A stretch of 64,000 bases of DNA from Burhinus oedicnemus (lineage: Eukaryota; Chordata; Aves; Charadriiformes; Burhinidae), in assembly GCA_008921705.1 (NCBI GenBank), contig VFFE01007192.1, positions 1,782,228 to 1,846,227 of the forward strand. The letters run 5' to 3'. Positions 63,381 through 64,000 of this stretch are shown piece after piece. Made by a program: the position numbers and the translations under genes. Under the pieces are notes generated by a model. That model did not search any database and was not told where the DNA came from. It was given only the letters and a program-made list of their open reading frames with translations. How positions within the stretch are numbered: the stretch's first letter is position 1; each line of letters begins with the position of its first letter.

Positions 63381-64000
63381 GTGAGTTATGCAAAAGCAGC
63401 AGGTTTTAAAGTTTGACTGCAGCAGACAAGAGTATTAATACTCTATAAAGTTAACCTTCTAATACTTTTATGTATTAGTGCCACATAAATTAATTTTTTA
63501 CTAAATACATACAATTTGGTCTATGGAAAGTGATGATTTGGATGGATTTTTATAAATAGTATTAGTGATGGCTATTTGGGCTAGATTATTATGTGTATTT
63601 GGGAATTCTGTATGTTACCTTGTTTTCTGAAAAGAAGTTAAGTACTTAAAACCCATTGTAATCTTGTTACAATTTTACTAATATGAAGACAACATTCTTT
63701 TAAATTCTGTGAGGTTTAATATTCTGATACCTTCTCCAAAGGAGGGGTTTTTGATCCCTGGTGAGATGACAAAATTTTGCCATTTAAATATGAGAATGTG
63801 CTAAGACCCACACAGAAGCCCAGAACATTTTGCGTATTCACACTCGCAGCTGCCTTTTTTGATGCAGCTCTTGGGGATTCCTCAGCTCAACACCATGCCA
63901 ACATCAAAAGCTCAGTTCCTGCTGTGTCTCACTTCATCTCTCTCCATCACTTATGTTCTTCTCTCCCTAACTGTCTGAGAGTGGTAAGAGGAACTGAAAT
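63381..64000 (+). other. Start of next WWC3 intron (incomplete)
   Basis: AT-rich intron beginning GTGAGT. No acceptor-linked continuation of WWC3 coding and no repeat can be recognised before the window ends. Confidence 0.88.

Noticed and set aside
1..64000. CRISPR arrays, operons, phage or other prokaryotic systems
   Set aside because: No regularly spaced repeats or dense coding. The window is plainly vertebrate intronic DNA.

Overview
The window is a stretch of vertebrate nuclear DNA, most likely from a bird. It is AT-rich and dominated by introns. A sense-strand CR1 LINE tail at about 18481-18703 ends in the ATTCTGTG/ATTCTATA-type terminal repeats seen in avian and other sauropsid CR1 copies. 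The spliced protein is close to what I remember of human WWC3. A crocodilian or turtle origin cannot be excluded from sequence alone. There is no bacterial-style gene organisation, and almost all open reading frames on either strand are chance ORFs in introns.

The only gene I can support is WWC3 (WW and C2 domain containing 3, KIBRA family), on the + strand. Nine consecutive coding exons can be read: 25832-25941, 30805-31008, 34033-34109, 36528-36607, 42890-43019, 48468-48617, 50792-50865, 59859-60101 and 63291-63380. All have GT-AG borders and mutually compatible phases. Together they hold 1158 coding bases, or 385 full codons plus a partial codon at each end. The product runs from just before the second WW domain, through that domain, into the long coiled-coil region. 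The first WW domain and promoter should lie left of the window. The C2 domain and the C-terminal aPKC/PDZ-ligand region should lie right of it.

Bases 1-25831 hold no exon I can recognise. They are most likely the large first intron, because paralogous genes place the first WW domain on the preceding exon and no GC-rich promoter is visible. This part contains a 20-N assembly gap (3781-3800), an old tRNA-derived SINE fragment (about 6645-6712), an old CR1-like tail (about 12990-13097), the younger CR1 copy (18481-18703), a hairpin-rich patch (12638-12772) and several short GC-rich islands. The remaining introns (2.2 to 9.0 kb) hold mainly simple T/G-rich and A-rich tracts.

I found no new multi-gene system. 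The points most worth a second look are: a fast-changing, cysteine-rich linker exon that keeps an SQTDI motif shared across KIBRA-family paralogs; a weak 5' splice site after the 243-base exon with an in-frame readthrough tail; two consecutive AAG-type acceptors around the largest intron; and the unusual cluster of adjacent inverted repeats near 12.6-12.8 kb. Statements about human or paralogous proteins are from memory and need alignment to confirm.
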